From the NCBI RefSeq assembly GCF_900088825.1, contig NZ_LT592170.1, forward strand, positions 62,001-126,000: DNA of 64,000 nt, in the 5' to 3' direction. The position numbers and the translations under genes are program-made. How positions within the stretch are numbered: position 1 is the first letter of the stretch; the number at the start of each line of letters is the position of its first letter. Below are positions 17,983 to 27,216 of the stretch, one piece after another. The notes below the pieces were generated by a model. It was given only the letters and a program-made list of their open reading frames with translations. It was not told the DNA's origin and made no database searches. The stretch comes from Thiomonas delicata (GTDB lineage: Bacteria > Pseudomonadota > Gammaproteobacteria > Burkholderiales > Burkholderiaceae_C).

Positions 17983-19446
17983 TCAGCCCGTTCCGCCGAC
18001 GGTCATCTTGTCGATGCGCAGGGTCGGCTGGCCGACGCCGACGGGCACGCTCTGCCCCTCTTTGCCGCAGGTGCCCACACCCGGGTCGAGCTGCAGGTCG
18101 CGCCCGATCATGCTCACGTGCGTCAAGGCGTCCGGCCCGTTGCCGATCAGGGTGGCGCCCTTCACCGGATATTGCAGTTTGCCCTTCTCCACCCACCAGG
18201 CTTCGCTGGCGGAGAACACGAACTTGCCGCTGGTGATGTCGACCTGGCCGCCGCCGAAGTTCACCGCGTAAAGGCCGCGGTCGAGGCTGGCGACGATCTC
18301 CTGCGGGTCCTTGTCGCCCGCCAGCATATAGGTGTTGGTCATGCGCGGCATGGGCACATGCGCGTAGCTTTCGCGCCGCGCGTTGCCGGTGGGCGCGCGC
18401 TTCATCAGGCGCGCGTTGAGGGTGTCCTGCATGTAGTCGACCAGAATGCCGTCTTCGATCAGCACGGTGCGCTGGGTGGCATTGCCCTCGTCGTCCACGT
18501 TCAAGGAACCGCGCCGGCGCTCGAGGGTGCCGTCGTCCAGCACGGTCACGCCCTTGGACGCCACGCGCTGGCCGAGGCGTCCGGCGAAGGCGCTGGAGCC
18601 CTTGCGGTTGAAGTCCCCCTCCAGACCGTGGCCGATGGCCTCGTGCAGCAAGATGCCGGGCCAGCCGGAGCCCAGTACCACGCTCATCTCGCCGGCCGGA
18701 GCCGGGCGCGATTCGAGGTTGAGCAGCGCCTGGCGCACGGCCTCGTCCACATGATGTTCGACGGTCGCGGCGTCGAATTCGCTCAAGGGATAGCGCCCGC
18801 CGCCGCCCGACGAACCGGTTTCGCGCCGGCCGTTCTGCTCGGCGATGACCGAAACGTTGAAGCGCACCAGCGGGCGCACGTCGGCGGCGAGCACGCCGTC
18901 GGAGCGCATCACCATCACCACGTCGTACTCCCCGGACAAACTGGCCATGACCTGCGCCACACGCGGGTCCTTGGCGCGTGCCAACGCATCGGCCCGCTTG
19001 AGCAGTTCGACCTTGGCGATGGAATCCAGCGCCGCCAGCGGGTCGATGGCGTCATACAGGGCGCGGCCGTCGGCCGGGTTCGCCCCGCCGCCCAGCTTGA
19101 CGCGCCCGCGCCCCTGGCGGGCAATGCCGCGCACGGTTCCCGCCGCCTCCATCAGCCGCGCCTCGGAAATGTCGTCCGAGTACGCAAAAGCGGTCTTGTC
19201 GCCCTGCACGGCACGGATGCCGAAACCCTGCTCGATGCCGAAGGAGCCCGACTTGACCAGCCCCTCCTCCAGACTCCAGCCCTCGGAGCGCGTGTACTGC
19301 ATGTAGATGTCGGCATAGTCGAGCTTGTGCTCGAAAGCCCGCGCCAGCGTGCGCTGCAAGGTGGATTCGTCGATGCCATACGGCGCCAGCAACAAGCGAC
19401 GGGCTTCATCCAGGCGCAACAGCGTGTGATCGGTCAGGGTGTTCAT
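17983..19446 (-). CDS. tldD: Metalloprotease TldD
   Basis: TldD forms a heterodimeric zinc protease with TldE/PmbA that degrades unfolded peptides and matures modified peptides. The 487-residue protein shows the metal-binding LLHEAIGHGLEGDFNRKG (HExxxH) and C-terminal NFGGGQVDITSGKF and GVGTCGKEGQ segments. The ATG at 19446 (MNTLTDHTLL) gives the standard N-terminus. The tldE partner is not in the window. Confidence 0.95.
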   Translation of the reverse strand: MNTLTDHTLLRLDEARRLLLAPYGIDESTLQRTLARAFEHKLDYADIYMQYTRSEGWSLEEGLVKSGSFGIEQGFGIRAVQGDKTAFAYSDDISEARLMEAAGTVRGIARQGRGRVKLGGGANPADGRALYDAIDPLAALDSIAKVELLKRADALARAKDPRVAQVMASLSGEYDVVMVMRSDGVLAADVRPLVRFNVSVIAEQNGRRETGSSGGGGRYPLSEFDAATVEHHVDEAVRQALLNLESRPAPAGEMSVVLGSGWPGILLHEAIGHGLEGDFNRKGSSAFAGRLGQRVASKGVTVLDDGTLERRRGSLNVDDEGNATQRTVLIEDGILVDYMQDTLNARLMKRAPTGNARRESYAHVPMPRMTNTYMLAGDKDPQEIVASLDRGLYAVNFGGGQVDITSGKFVFSASEAWWVEKGKLQYPVKGATLIGNGPDALTHVSMIGRDLQLDPGVGTCGKEGQSVPVGVGQPTLRIDKMTVGGTG

Positions 19447-19534
19447 GGGGCGATTGTAGGAACGGGGCTTGTCCCCTGGGTGGGCATGGGTGCACAACAA
19501 CTGATATTGGGTGCCGCCGTCACCCTGCAAGAGC

Positions 19535-20041
19535 CTAGGGCGACGGCGGTTCGGCCTGCCAATGTCCGCTCTTGCCACCGGCCTTCTCGAGCAGGCGGAT
19601 GTCGGTCATCAGCATGCCGCGGTCCGCGGCCTTGCACATGTCGTAAACGGTGAGCAGGCCGACCTGGACGGCGGTGAGGGCCTCCATTTCCACGCCGGTG
19701 CGGCCGCGCGTTTCGGCGCGCGCGGTGCAGTGCACGCTGCTGTGGTCCGGGTCGATTTCGAACTTGACCGTCACGCGCGTGAGGGCGATGGGGTGGCACA
19801 AGGGAATGAGATCGGCGGTGCGCTTGGACGCCATGATGGCGGCGATGCGCGCCACGCCGAGCACGTCGCCTTTCTTGGCGCTGCCGGACTGGATCAGCGC
19901 CAGCGTGGCGGGCCGCATGCGAATGGTGCCGGCGGCCACGGCCACGCGCTGGGTTTCGGCCTTGTCGCCCACGTCCACCATATGCGCCTGGCCAGCGTGG
20001 TCGAAGTGGGTGAGCGGGGATGAAGCGGGAGTTTCGGGCAT
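19535..20041 (-). CDS. moaC: Cyclic pyranopterin monophosphate synthase MoaC
   Basis: MoaC converts the MoaA product to cyclic pyranopterin monophosphate in molybdenum-cofactor synthesis. The 168-residue protein contains [43 protein letters not shown] and [10 protein letters not shown], all family hallmarks. It starts 14 bases after the pyrF stop, so the two are probably co-transcribed. A molybdopterin enzyme is encoded at 39072-41162. Confidence 0.96.
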   Translation of the reverse strand: MPETPASSPLTHFDHAGQAHMVDVGDKAETQRVAVAAGTIRMRPATLALIQSGSAKKGDVLGVARIAAIMASKRTADLIPLCHPIALTRVTVKFEIDPDHSSVHCTARAETRGRTGVEMEALTAVQVGLLTVYDMCKAADRGMLMTDIRLLEKAGGKSGHWQAEPPSP

Positions 20042-20055
20042 GGGAGGACAGGTCT

Positions 20056-20892
20056 TCAGACCGGCAGCGCGGCGGCGATGGCCTGGCGCAACCGCGCGGC
20101 CTCGGTGCGCGCGGCCGATGCATAGTCGGCGTCGGCGCTGGCATAGAGCACGCTGCGCGAGGCGTTGATCAGGAAGCAGCGGCGTGCGGCGCCGACGGTG
20201 GCTTGCAGGTCGCCGCCCTGCGCGCCGATGCCGGGAATGAGCAGGGGCGCGTCCGGCGCGATGGCGCGGATGCGGGCGATGTCGTCGGGCCGCGTGGCGC
20301 CGGTGACGAGGCCGATCTGCCCGCTGCGGTTCCACGGGCCGGTGGCCAGGCGCGCGACGCGCTCGAACAGGCGCTCGGCGCCGAGGTGGGGATGCGGCCC
20401 GCCGTCGGCGAGTTGCAGCGCCTGCAAATCCTCGCTGCCGGGGTTGGATGTGCGGCACAGCACGAACAGGCCCCGGTCCGGGTGGCTGTCGATGTACGGG
20501 TCGAGCGAATCGGAACCCATGAAGGGCGAAACGGTCAGCGCGTCGGCGCCGTAGCGCTCGAAGGCTTCGCGCGCGTAGTGCCGCGCCGTCGAGCCGATAT
20601 CGCCGCGCTTGGCGTCGAGGATCACCGGCACGCCGGGCGCATTGCGGTGGATGTGGGCGACCAGGCGCTCGAGCTGGGCCTCCGCGCCCACGGCGGCGAA
20701 GTGCGCGATCTGAGGCTTGAAGGCGCAGACCAGATCGGCCGTGGCATCGACGATGGCGGCGCAGAAGTCGTACAGCCGCGTGGTGTCGTGGGTCCAGGGA
20801 GCGGGCAGGCGCTCGGGTTCCGGGTCCAAGCCCACGCACAGGCTGCTGGCGTTGCGGCGGGCAGCCTGCTGCCATTGGTCGATGAATGTCAT
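20056..20892 (-). CDS. pyrF: Orotidine 5'-phosphate decarboxylase (type 2)
   Basis: This is the last step of UMP synthesis. The 278-residue protein belongs to the longer type-2 subfamily: [13 protein letters not shown], then [18 protein letters not shown] with the catalytic Asp-Lys-Asp set, [10 protein letters not shown] and [11 protein letters not shown]. It overlaps no neighbour; the UDG gene ends 10 bases upstream and moaC follows. Confidence 0.96.
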   Translation of the reverse strand: MTFIDQWQQAARRNASSLCVGLDPEPERLPAPWTHDTTRLYDFCAAIVDATADLVCAFKPQIAHFAAVGAEAQLERLVAHIHRNAPGVPVILDAKRGDIGSTARHYAREAFERYGADALTVSPFMGSDSLDPYIDSHPDRGLFVLCRTSNPGSEDLQALQLADGGPHPHLGAERLFERVARLATGPWNRSGQIGLVTGATRPDDIARIRAIAPDAPLLIPGIGAQGGDLQATVGAARRCFLINASRSVLYASADADYASAARTEAARLRQAIAAALPV

Positions 20893-20902
20893 GGGCGGTA
20901 TT

Positions 20903-21814
20903 CTAGGAAGCGGTCGTGGCGGGGGCTTGGCGAGGCGAGGCCAGCGTGTCCTGGGCGAAGCACAGGTCGGCCCAGGCCTTCGACTTCTCCAGTGGGCTGC
21001 GCAGCAGGTAGGCCGGGTGGTAGCTCACCACCACGGGGATGCCCTGGTAGTCGAACACGCGCTGGCGCAGGCGGCCGATCGGCTCCTGGCTGCCGGTCAT
21101 CGTCTGCGCGGCGAAACGTCCCAGCGCCAGCAGCAGGCGCGGGCGGACGAGTTCGATCTGCCGCTTGAGAATGGGCTCGCACTGGGCGATTTCGTCCACT
21201 TCCGGGTTGCGGTTGCCGGGCGGGCGACACTTGATGACGTTGGCGATGAACACCGTGCGCGCGGGATCGTCGCCACTTCGCGCAAGCCCGACGGACCGCA
21301 GCATGTTGTCGAGCAGCTTGCCGGCGGCGCCGACGAAAGGCTCGCCCAGACGGTCCTCCTCGGCTCCTGGGGCCTCGCCGACCACCATCACCTGGGCCTG
21401 GGCATGCCCGACGCCGAACACGGCCTGGTGGCGCAGGCCGCCCAGCTTGCAGGCCCGGCAGTCATGCGTGAAAGCGCGCAGGCCGTCCATGTCCAGCGCG
21501 GCGATCTGGTCGGCACGCGGGCCGGTGAGCGGCGGGCGCACGACGCGCGGCTGCGGTTCGATCGGCATCGTGGGCATGGCCTTGGGCGGACGGGAATCCG
21601 GCGCGGGGCTCGGCGCCTGAATCCGCGCCTGCGGCGCTGTCGGGACAGGCGCACGCGCCGCCTGCGCGCCGGCCTCGACCGCCCAGCCGGGCAACTCCGG
21701 CAGCAGGCCGGCCAAGGCATGCGGGCTCAGCAGGCTGCGGCGCACGTACGCCACGGGCAGGCCCAACGCCCGCAGCATGGCCAGGCGGTTCGGGTCGAGA
21801 ACGGGATGCTCCAT
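20903..21814 (-). CDS. Uracil-DNA glycosylase, family 4 (iron-sulfur type)
   Basis: Removes uracil from DNA. The 303-residue protein has a variable Pro/Ala-rich N-terminal half (about residues 30-105) and a C-terminal family-4 UDG domain. Motif A is GEAPGAEEDRLGEPFVG and motif B is SYHPAYLLRS. Four Fe-S ligands are expected from CRACKLG, CRPPGNRNP and CEP. The ATG at 21814 (MEHPVLDPNR) was chosen over the longer frame, which overlaps rimI. Confidence 0.9.
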   Translation of the reverse strand: MEHPVLDPNRLAMLRALGLPVAYVRRSLLSPHALAGLLPELPGWAVEAGAQAARAPVPTAPQARIQAPSPAPDSRPPKAMPTMPIEPQPRVVRPPLTGPRADQIAALDMDGLRAFTHDCRACKLGGLRHQAVFGVGHAQAQVMVVGEAPGAEEDRLGEPFVGAAGKLLDNMLRSVGLARSGDDPARTVFIANVIKCRPPGNRNPEVDEIAQCEPILKRQIELVRPRLLLALGRFAAQTMTGSQEPIGRLRQRVFDYQGIPVVVSYHPAYLLRSPLEKSKAWADLCFAQDTLASPRQAPATTAS

Positions 21815-21828
21815 GGTGCCCCCGGGCG

Positions 21829-22347
21829 TCAATTCACGCCGCGGCGCTCGCGCAGCACATCCACCGGGGCCGACATCACCAGTGCGTCCTCCTTGCTGGG
21901 CTGGCCGTAGGCGTCGAGCGCCGGATAGTAGTTGCGGCGCTTGGCCACGGCGTGGAAGCCGTAGCGTTCGTACAGCCGGATGGCGCGGCGATTGCTCGGC
22001 CTGACCTCCAGCCACAGCAGGTGCGCGCCGTGCATCACGGCGGCCAGCAACACGCCATCGAGCAGATGCAGACCCAGGCCGCGGCCGTGCAGGGCCGGAT
22101 CGACCGTGATGTTGAGGAGGTGCATTTCCTCCACCCCCGGCATGGCGACGAAATAGCCCAGCACGGTGCCGTCCGGCAGCGCCATGACCTGCACCACGTA
22201 GCGCGAGTTGAGCGAATCCGCGAAATTGCCGCGACTCCAGGGGAATTCATAGGCGCGCGTCTCGATGGAGACGACCCCGCGCAGGTCGGACTCGGTCATG
22301 TCGCGCAGCGCGGCTTGCCGCAAGGGATCGTCGACCTGCGCGCTCAT
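21829..22347 (-). CDS. rimI: [Ribosomal protein bS18]-alanine N-acetyltransferase
   Basis: A 172-residue GNAT acetyltransferase. The acetyl-CoA binding motif is VDPALHGRGLGLHLLDGVL, and LEVRPSNRRAIRLYERYGF is the RimI signature. The start ATG overlaps the tsaB stop in the ATGA arrangement, indicating translational coupling. tsaB-rimI pairing is common in proteobacteria. Confidence 0.92.
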   Translation of the reverse strand: MSAQVDDPLRQAALRDMTESDLRGVVSIETRAYEFPWSRGNFADSLNSRYVVQVMALPDGTVLGYFVAMPGVEEMHLLNITVDPALHGRGLGLHLLDGVLLAAVMHGAHLLWLEVRPSNRRAIRLYERYGFHAVAKRRNYYPALDAYGQPSKEDALVMSAPVDVLRERRGVN

Positions 22348-23114
22348 ATGAGCCCCCGGCGCTGCGCGCCGACTTCCGCGAGGGCTTCGCGCTCGACGGT
22401 GGTCAGCGCCACCTTGTTGCGCACGTAGACGGGCTGCGCCATGGCTGCCGGCAGCGCCTCGCCGCGCGCATGGGCGGCGCGCGCCAGCGCCGCAACGGCA
22501 GCCGCGGACGGAGCGACCGTGCGCGCCGCCGCGAGGGCGGGCGCCCACCCGGCGGGCAAACTGGCGGCAAGCGTGGCGCGGTGCGCGTCCCACGCATTGC
22601 CGCAAAGCGTCAGCGTGGATGCGGGCGCAGCGCCCAGTTCAAGGCTCCAGGCCGCAGCCGCGGCCGCAGGAGCATCCACGCGCGCCGCGCCTTGCAGGCG
22701 CCAGGTTGCGTCCGCTCGGACGCATCGAGCCCAGTACAACTCGCCCATGCGGGCGTCGTTGGCGACGAGCACATCTGCAGCATTGGGCAATTCGGCCGAA
22801 GCCGCCACGGCCAGCAGCGTATGCACGGGAACCACGGCAACGCCCAACCCGAACGCCAGCCCTTGCGCGGCCGCACATGCGGCGCGCAGTCCCGTGAACG
22901 CGCCGGGGCCGGCGCCAAAGCCGATGAGTCCGATCTCGCGCAGGGCGATGCCGGCCTCGGCCAGCAGTTCCTGCACCAAGGGCAGCAGGCGCTGCGAGGC
23001 TCGCGCGCCGCCCGGTTCGGTGCGTGCGACAACCCGGCCCTGCCCGAGGTCGAGCGCGACCGACAGCCACTCGGTACTGGAGTCGAAAGCGAGCACGTGC
23101 AGGGGGGAGGTCAT
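22344..23114 (-). CDS. tsaB: tRNA threonylcarbamoyladenosine biosynthesis protein TsaB
   Basis: TsaB is the scaffold partner of TsaD in t6A formation. The 256-residue ASKHA-fold protein starts LHVLAFDSSTEWLSVAL and has the IGFGAGPGAFTGLRAACAAAQGLAFG signature around residues 72-97. It works downstream of the Sua5 product encoded at 8317-9390. The ATG at 23114 gives the family N-terminus. Confidence 0.94.
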   Translation of the reverse strand: MTSPLHVLAFDSSTEWLSVALDLGQGRVVARTEPGGARASQRLLPLVQELLAEAGIALREIGLIGFGAGPGAFTGLRAACAAAQGLAFGLGVAVVPVHTLLAVAASAELPNAADVLVANDARMGELYWARCVRADATWRLQGAARVDAPAAAAAAWSLELGAAPASTLTLCGNAWDAHRATLAASLPAGWAPALAAARTVAPSAAAVAALARAAHARGEALPAAMAQPVYVRNKVALTTVEREALAEVGAQRRGLI

Positions 23115-23368
23115 GCGGTCGGGCGGGCGTGGAAGGCGGGAACCGTTGGGGCGGCCCATGGGCGCGGCGCGGTGGAATGCGAGCGAGTTTAGCCGCCCCC
23201 TGTTTCACCTTCAGCGCCCCAGCCATGCGACCGCCCGATCCGCGCTCGCCGCGGCGATGCGATGCACGGCGCCCGCGCTGCGCGCCGAGGGGTTCAGGCC
23301 GGCTTCAGCCAGGGCGCGGACAACGGCCTTAGCATGCTCCGCTGATCTGCGCCCCCCAGCCTTTGCCC

Positions 23369-24826
23369 ATGAATCCGACCCGCCGCGCCTTGTGTTCGAG
23401 CCTGGCCCTGGCCGCCCTGCCCCTGGGCCTTCCTGCGGCCGCGCGAGAGCGCCCCCGACACCCCGCAGCGCCCCCCACCCGCTTGCCGACGGCCGTGGCC
23501 AGCGCCCTGGCGCAAGCGCGCATTCCCGCCTCGGCCTGCAGCTTTGTCGTGCAGGCGCTGGACGAGGCGCGGCCGAGCCTGGTCTTCAATCCCGCGCAGG
23601 CCATGAACCCCGCCTCGGTGATGAAACTCGTGCCCACCTACGTCGCGCTGAACATGCTGGGGCCCTCGTACCGCTGGAAAACGCCGGTCTATGCCGTCGG
23701 CCCCCTCGAGGACGGCGTGCTATCGGGCGACCTGGCCTTCGTCGGCAGCGGCGATCCGCATTTGATGGCCGACAACCTCTGGACCCTGGCGCTGCGCCTG
23801 CGCGACCTCGGGCTGCGCAAGCTCGACGGCAACGTGCTGGTCGACCGCAGCGCCTTCGACCTGCCCCCGCACGACCCCGGCGGCTTCGACGGCGACGCGC
23901 TGGCGCCCTACAACGTGGGGCCGGATGCGTTTCTCGTCAACTTCAAGGCCATGCGGCTGGGCTTCCAGCCCGCGGCCCAGGGCGGCGCGGTCGACGTGAC
24001 GGTGGAGCCGCCGATGGCCGGCTACGCGGTCCGACACCCACCACGGCTCGACCAGGGCGCATGCGGCGCCTGGAAGGACCGGCTGGGCGCGGACTTCAAA
24101 CAGCCTTTCGCCCCCAGCTTCGACGGCCGATATGCCGCGTCCTGCGGCGACCAGACCTGGAACATCGCCGCGCCGATGCCGGCCGACACCTTCGTCCAGG
24201 GCATGCTGGCCGCGCTGTTCGCCCAGGTCGGCATTCAATGGCATGGGCAAGTCGTCTCTGGCCGGCTGCCGGCCAGCGCCACGCTGCTGACCACCTGGGA
24301 CTCGCCCCCGCTGGCCGTGGTGGTGCGCGACATCAACAAATACAGCAACAACGTGATGGCCCAGCAGGTGTTCCTCACGCTGGCGTTGCAGACCTATGGC
24401 CCCCCGGCCGATTTCGCCAAGGCCGCACAGGCCACCACCCAGTGGCTGGATACGCATGGCCTGCCCATGCCAGACCTGGTGCTGGACAACGGCTGCGGGC
24501 TGTCGCGCATCGCGCGCATCTCGGCCGACGACATCAACCGCCTGCTGCGGGCCGCCTGGGCCAGCCCGGTGATGCCCGAGTTCATCGCCTCGCTGCCGCT
24601 GGCCGGCGAGGACGGCACGCTCAAACGCCGTTTCGACGGCAGCCCCGAAGCCGGCCTGGTGCATGCCAAGACCGGCAGCCTGCGCAATGTGCTGAGCCTG
24701 GCCGGCTATGTGCAGTCCCCAGGCGGACGGCGCTCCACCGTGGTGGCGCTGATCAACGATCCGCGGGCGGCGGGCGGTTGGGGCGCCATCGAGGCCCTGC
24801 TCGACGTGGCGCTGCGCACGGCTTGA
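23369..24826 (+). CDS. dacB: D-alanyl-D-alanine carboxypeptidase/endopeptidase (PBP4, peptidase S13)
   Basis: A periplasmic penicillin-binding protein that trims peptidoglycan peptides. The 485-residue product has an N-terminal export signal (RRALCSSLALAALPLGLPAAA). The three catalytic motifs are present: SVMK with nucleophile S83 and K86, YSNN, and HAKTGS. Inserted domains between SxxK and SxN are of the usual size. The ATG at 23369 is used; a TTG two codons upstream is possible. It is divergent from tsaB. Confidence 0.94.
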   Translation: MNPTRRALCSSLALAALPLGLPAAARERPRHPAAPPTRLPTAVASALAQARIPASACSFVVQALDEARPSLVFNPAQAMNPASVMKLVPTYVALNMLGPSYRWKTPVYAVGPLEDGVLSGDLAFVGSGDPHLMADNLWTLALRLRDLGLRKLDGNVLVDRSAFDLPPHDPGGFDGDALAPYNVGPDAFLVNFKAMRLGFQPAAQGGAVDVTVEPPMAGYAVRHPPRLDQGACGAWKDRLGADFKQPFAPSFDGRYAASCGDQTWNIAAPMPADTFVQGMLAALFAQVGIQWHGQVVSGRLPASATLLTTWDSPPLAVVVRDINKYSNNVMAQQVFLTLALQTYGPPADFAKAAQATTQWLDTHGLPMPDLVLDNGCGLSRIARISADDINRLLRAAWASPVMPEFIASLPLAGEDGTLKRRFDGSPEAGLVHAKTGSLRNVLSLAGYVQSPGGRRSTVVALINDPRAAGGWGAIEALLDVALRTA

Positions 24827-24910
24827 CGCCGCGATGGTGCAGCGCAACCGGGCCTGGCCGCCCGATGCACGCGCCACCGGGCAGATGATCGAGGGGTGCG
24901 AATATATTCT

Positions 24911-25021
24911 GATTAATAATCTATAAAACTATAGTAATTTGAAATTATATCTGTTTATTTTGGGTTGAAATTGTCTTACAATTTAGTTTGTAATGATTTC
25001 TCGCCACAAGTCTCGCTTGTG
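24911..25021. repeat. Cluster of six short dyads in the AT-rich island
   Basis: Successive perfect inverted repeats: GATTA-A-TAATC (24911-24921), CTATA-N4-TATAG (24921-24934), TAATTT-G-AAATTA (24935-24947), AAATTG-N5-CAATTT (24968-24984), TTACAA-N6-TTGTAA (24976-24993) and CACAAG-N5-CTTGTG (25005-25021). The fourth and fifth overlap each other and the promoter spacer. They look like operator sites for one or more regulators. Confidence 0.6.
24965..24994 (+). promoter_or_regulatory. Candidate sigma-70 promoter of the gpsA-ggpP-ggpS operon
   Basis: TTGAAA (24965-24970), an 18-base spacer, TGTAAT (24989-24994): four and five matches to the consensus hexamers. Transcription would start near 25001. 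Two overlapping dyads fill the spacer, suggesting repression or activation at this site. Confidence 0.6.
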
Positions 25022-25248
25022 AGTACGCGGCGGTCACGCTAACCCAGTTTCGCGCCTTCCGGGCGCGACGCAACATCCGGCGCCAGACCGCGCGCCGCGA
25101 TCTTCCCGCCATCCAGGCGCGCCCTGATGCGCGCGCCTTCGGTGCCGTGCGGCCCAACGCACGGCCCACCCAAGTCGCCATGGCCGGCACAAGACGGCCA
25201 TCCTGCAACGGGTGCGCTCCAACAGCCACCCACGACTGAGGAGATGCG

Positions 25249-26436
25249 ATGTACGCGATCATCGACACCTTTGACGCCCCCATCGGCCAGGTGGACGGCG
25301 CCTGCCCGCCGCCCATCGCCAGGGTTGCCGTCCTGGGCTCGGGGGCCTGGGGTACGGCGCTGGCAGTCGCCCTGCGCCGCAGCGGCGCCCGCGTGGCGCT
25401 GTGGACCCGGCGCGCCGATCTGGCGCATGCCATTCAGACCCAAAACCGCAATCCGCGCCATTTGCCCGGCATCGACCTTCCGGCCGGGCTGCGTGCGGAC
25501 ACCGACATGGCCAAGGCGCTTTGCGATGCGGATTGCGTGATCATCGCCGTGCCGTGCGCGGCCCTGCGCCAGGTGGCCCGGCGCGCCGCGGGCCTGCTGG
25601 GGCGGCATCGGGTGCCGGTGCTGGCCGCATGCAAGGGCATCGAGCACGGCACGGGCGCTCTGATGACCGAGGTTCTGCGCGAGGAACTGGGCCGCGGCAC
25701 GCCGGTCGGGAGTCTCGGCGGGCCGAGTTTTGCCCATGAGGTGGCCCAGGGCCTGCCCACCGTCCTGACGCTGGCCATGCCAGCCTTGAACGCCGCAAGT
25801 CCGGATGCCAGGCTTGCGCGCGACTTCGCCCGCAAGCTGCACCGCCAGCTGGCCCCGGCCGGGATTGGACTGGAGTTGACCGACGACGCCGTGGGCGCCC
25901 AGGTGGGCGGTGCGCTGAAGAACATGATCGCCATCGCCTGCGGCATGGCCACGGCCCGCGGCCTGGGCGAGAACGCACGCGCGGCCATCGTCACGCGCGG
26001 CCTGGACGACATGCGCCGCCTCACCGTCGCCCTGGGCGGCCGGGTCGAAACCCTGTTGTCGAGCTGCGGCGCGGGCGACTTGTTCCTCACCTGCTCCAGC
26101 GAACAGTCGCGCAATACGCGTTTGGGCCTGCGCCTGGGACGCAACCAGGCCGCGGGCGACACCGAAGAGCTTGCGGAAGGCGTCGCCAGCAGCGTGTCGG
26201 TGCGGGTGCTCGAACAACGCCTCGGGCTGCGGCTGCACGTGGCCCGCGCGGTGCGTGACGTGCTGATGCAGCACGTCACGCCGGAACGCGCCCTGGAGCG
26301 CCTGATCCATGCCGCGCCTGCCGATCAAACCAAGATGACGATCGCCCAGGCCCTGACGTCGGCGCCGAAGACGGCACACGAAACCGGCACGCTGCGTCCG
26401 GCGGCGCAGCGCCAGCCCTGCCTTCACGCGCAATAA
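25249..26436 (+). CDS. gpsA: NAD(P)-dependent glycerol-3-phosphate dehydrogenase (GG operon copy)
   Basis: Reduces dihydroxyacetone phosphate to sn-glycerol-3-phosphate. The 395-residue protein has a GpsA core: nucleotide-binding VLGSGAWGTALA (residues 28-39), CKGIEHGTGALMTEVL, LGGPSFAHEVAQGLPT, and GALKNMIAIACG with catalytic K224. A 24-residue N-terminal and a 30-residue C-terminal extension make it longer than housekeeping GpsA (about 330-340), hinting at a specialised paralogue. GAGGAG stands before the ATG. As first gene of the operon it presumably supplies glycerol-3-phosphate to GgpS. Confidence 0.9.
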   Translation: MYAIIDTFDAPIGQVDGACPPPIARVAVLGSGAWGTALAVALRRSGARVALWTRRADLAHAIQTQNRNPRHLPGIDLPAGLRADTDMAKALCDADCVIIAVPCAALRQVARRAAGLLGRHRVPVLAACKGIEHGTGALMTEVLREELGRGTPVGSLGGPSFAHEVAQGLPTVLTLAMPALNAASPDARLARDFARKLHRQLAPAGIGLELTDDAVGAQVGGALKNMIAIACGMATARGLGENARAAIVTRGLDDMRRLTVALGGRVETLLSSCGAGDLFLTCSSEQSRNTRLGLRLGRNQAAGDTEELAEGVASSVSVRVLEQRLGLRLHVARAVRDVLMQHVTPERALERLIHAAPADQTKMTIAQALTSAPKTAHETGTLRPAAQRQPCLHAQ

Positions 26437-26445
26437 GGGCGGACC

Positions 26446-27216
26446 ATGGAACAGACCATCCTCGCCACCGATCTGGACGGCACCTTTCTCGGCGGCAGCC
26501 CTGCGCAGCGCGCCGCGCTGTACGACTGGATCGCCCGCCACCGCGCGCGCATCGTGCTCATCTTCGTCAGCGGCCGCGGCCAGGACTTCATGCGCCAGCT
26601 GGCCAACGAGCTCCCGGTCCGGCCCGACCACCTGATCGGCGACGTCGGCACCAGCGTGGCCGTCGGCCCGGCCTACGCGCCGCTGCCGGCGGTGGAGCGA
26701 TGGCTCGATGCCCGCTGGCCCGCGGATGCCGGCGCGCAGATCGACCGCGTCATGCGGCGGCATCCAAACCTGCGCCCGCAGTCGGTCGTCAGCGGGCGCA
26801 GGCGCTCCTACGACTACGAAGACCCGGCGCACGCGCTGCAGGCGTGCGGCGACGTGCAGCGCCTGGGCTTCGACACCCTGCTTTCCGACGGCCGCTTCTT
26901 CGACGTGCTGCCGCGCGGGGTGCAAAAGGGACCGACCCTGCTGCGCACCCTCGCCGCGCTTGGGCTTCCCGCCCGCCGCACTTTGGTCGCCGGCGACACG
27001 CTCAACGACCTGTCCATGTTCCAGACCGGCCTGGCCGGCGTGGCCGTGGCCAACCGGGAAGCCGCGCTGGACGCCGCGATCCGGAACAGCAACAACGTCT
27101 ACCGCAGCCCGCACCCGGGCGCAGCCGGCGTGCTCGACGCCTTGCGGCGTTTCCATCAACCGGGGGATGCAAATGGCTTCATCGCTGGTCATCGTCTATC
27201 ACAGGCAACCGTATGA
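26446..27216 (+). CDS. ggpP: HAD-family phosphatase, probable glucosylglycerol-3-phosphatase
   Basis: A 256-residue HAD hydrolase of the sucrose-phosphatase/Cof type. Motif I is TDLDGTFLGG (nucleophile D9, D11), motif II VSGRG, motif III Lys in RGVQKGPTLL, motif IV AGDTLNDLSMF. It resembles the phosphatase half of the fused GgpPS proteins of Pseudomonas/Stenotrophomonas rather than OtsB. By context it removes phosphate from glucosylglycerol-phosphate. It starts 9 bases after gpsA, and its 3' end overlaps the start of ggpS. Exact substrate is an inference from the operon. Confidence 0.78.
   Translation: MEQTILATDLDGTFLGGSPAQRAALYDWIARHRARIVLIFVSGRGQDFMRQLANELPVRPDHLIGDVGTSVAVGPAYAPLPAVERWLDARWPADAGAQIDRVMRRHPNLRPQSVVSGRRRSYDYEDPAHALQACGDVQRLGFDTLLSDGRFFDVLPRGVQKGPTLLRTLAALGLPARRTLVAGDTLNDLSMFQTGLAGVAVANREAALDAAIRNSNNVYRSPHPGAAGVLDALRRFHQPGDANGFIAGHRLSQATV

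Larger units (their letters stand above)
24827..25248. other. Control region upstream of gpsA, with an AT-rich island
   Basis: About 420 bases. The first 70 and the last 230 have the GC-rich composition of the neighbourhood. The part 24900-25000 is strikingly AT-rich and contains the promoter and dyads described separately. Past 25025 I see no RNA gene; this stretch would form a 5' untranslated leader of roughly 250 bases for gpsA. Confidence 0.6.

Noticed and set aside
25039-27192. Long open frame of about 700 codons on the minus strand opposite gpsA/ggpP
   Set aside because: Shadow frame caused by high GC at codon position 3; its protein is Ala/Gly/His/Arg low-complexity and overlaps two well-supported genes.
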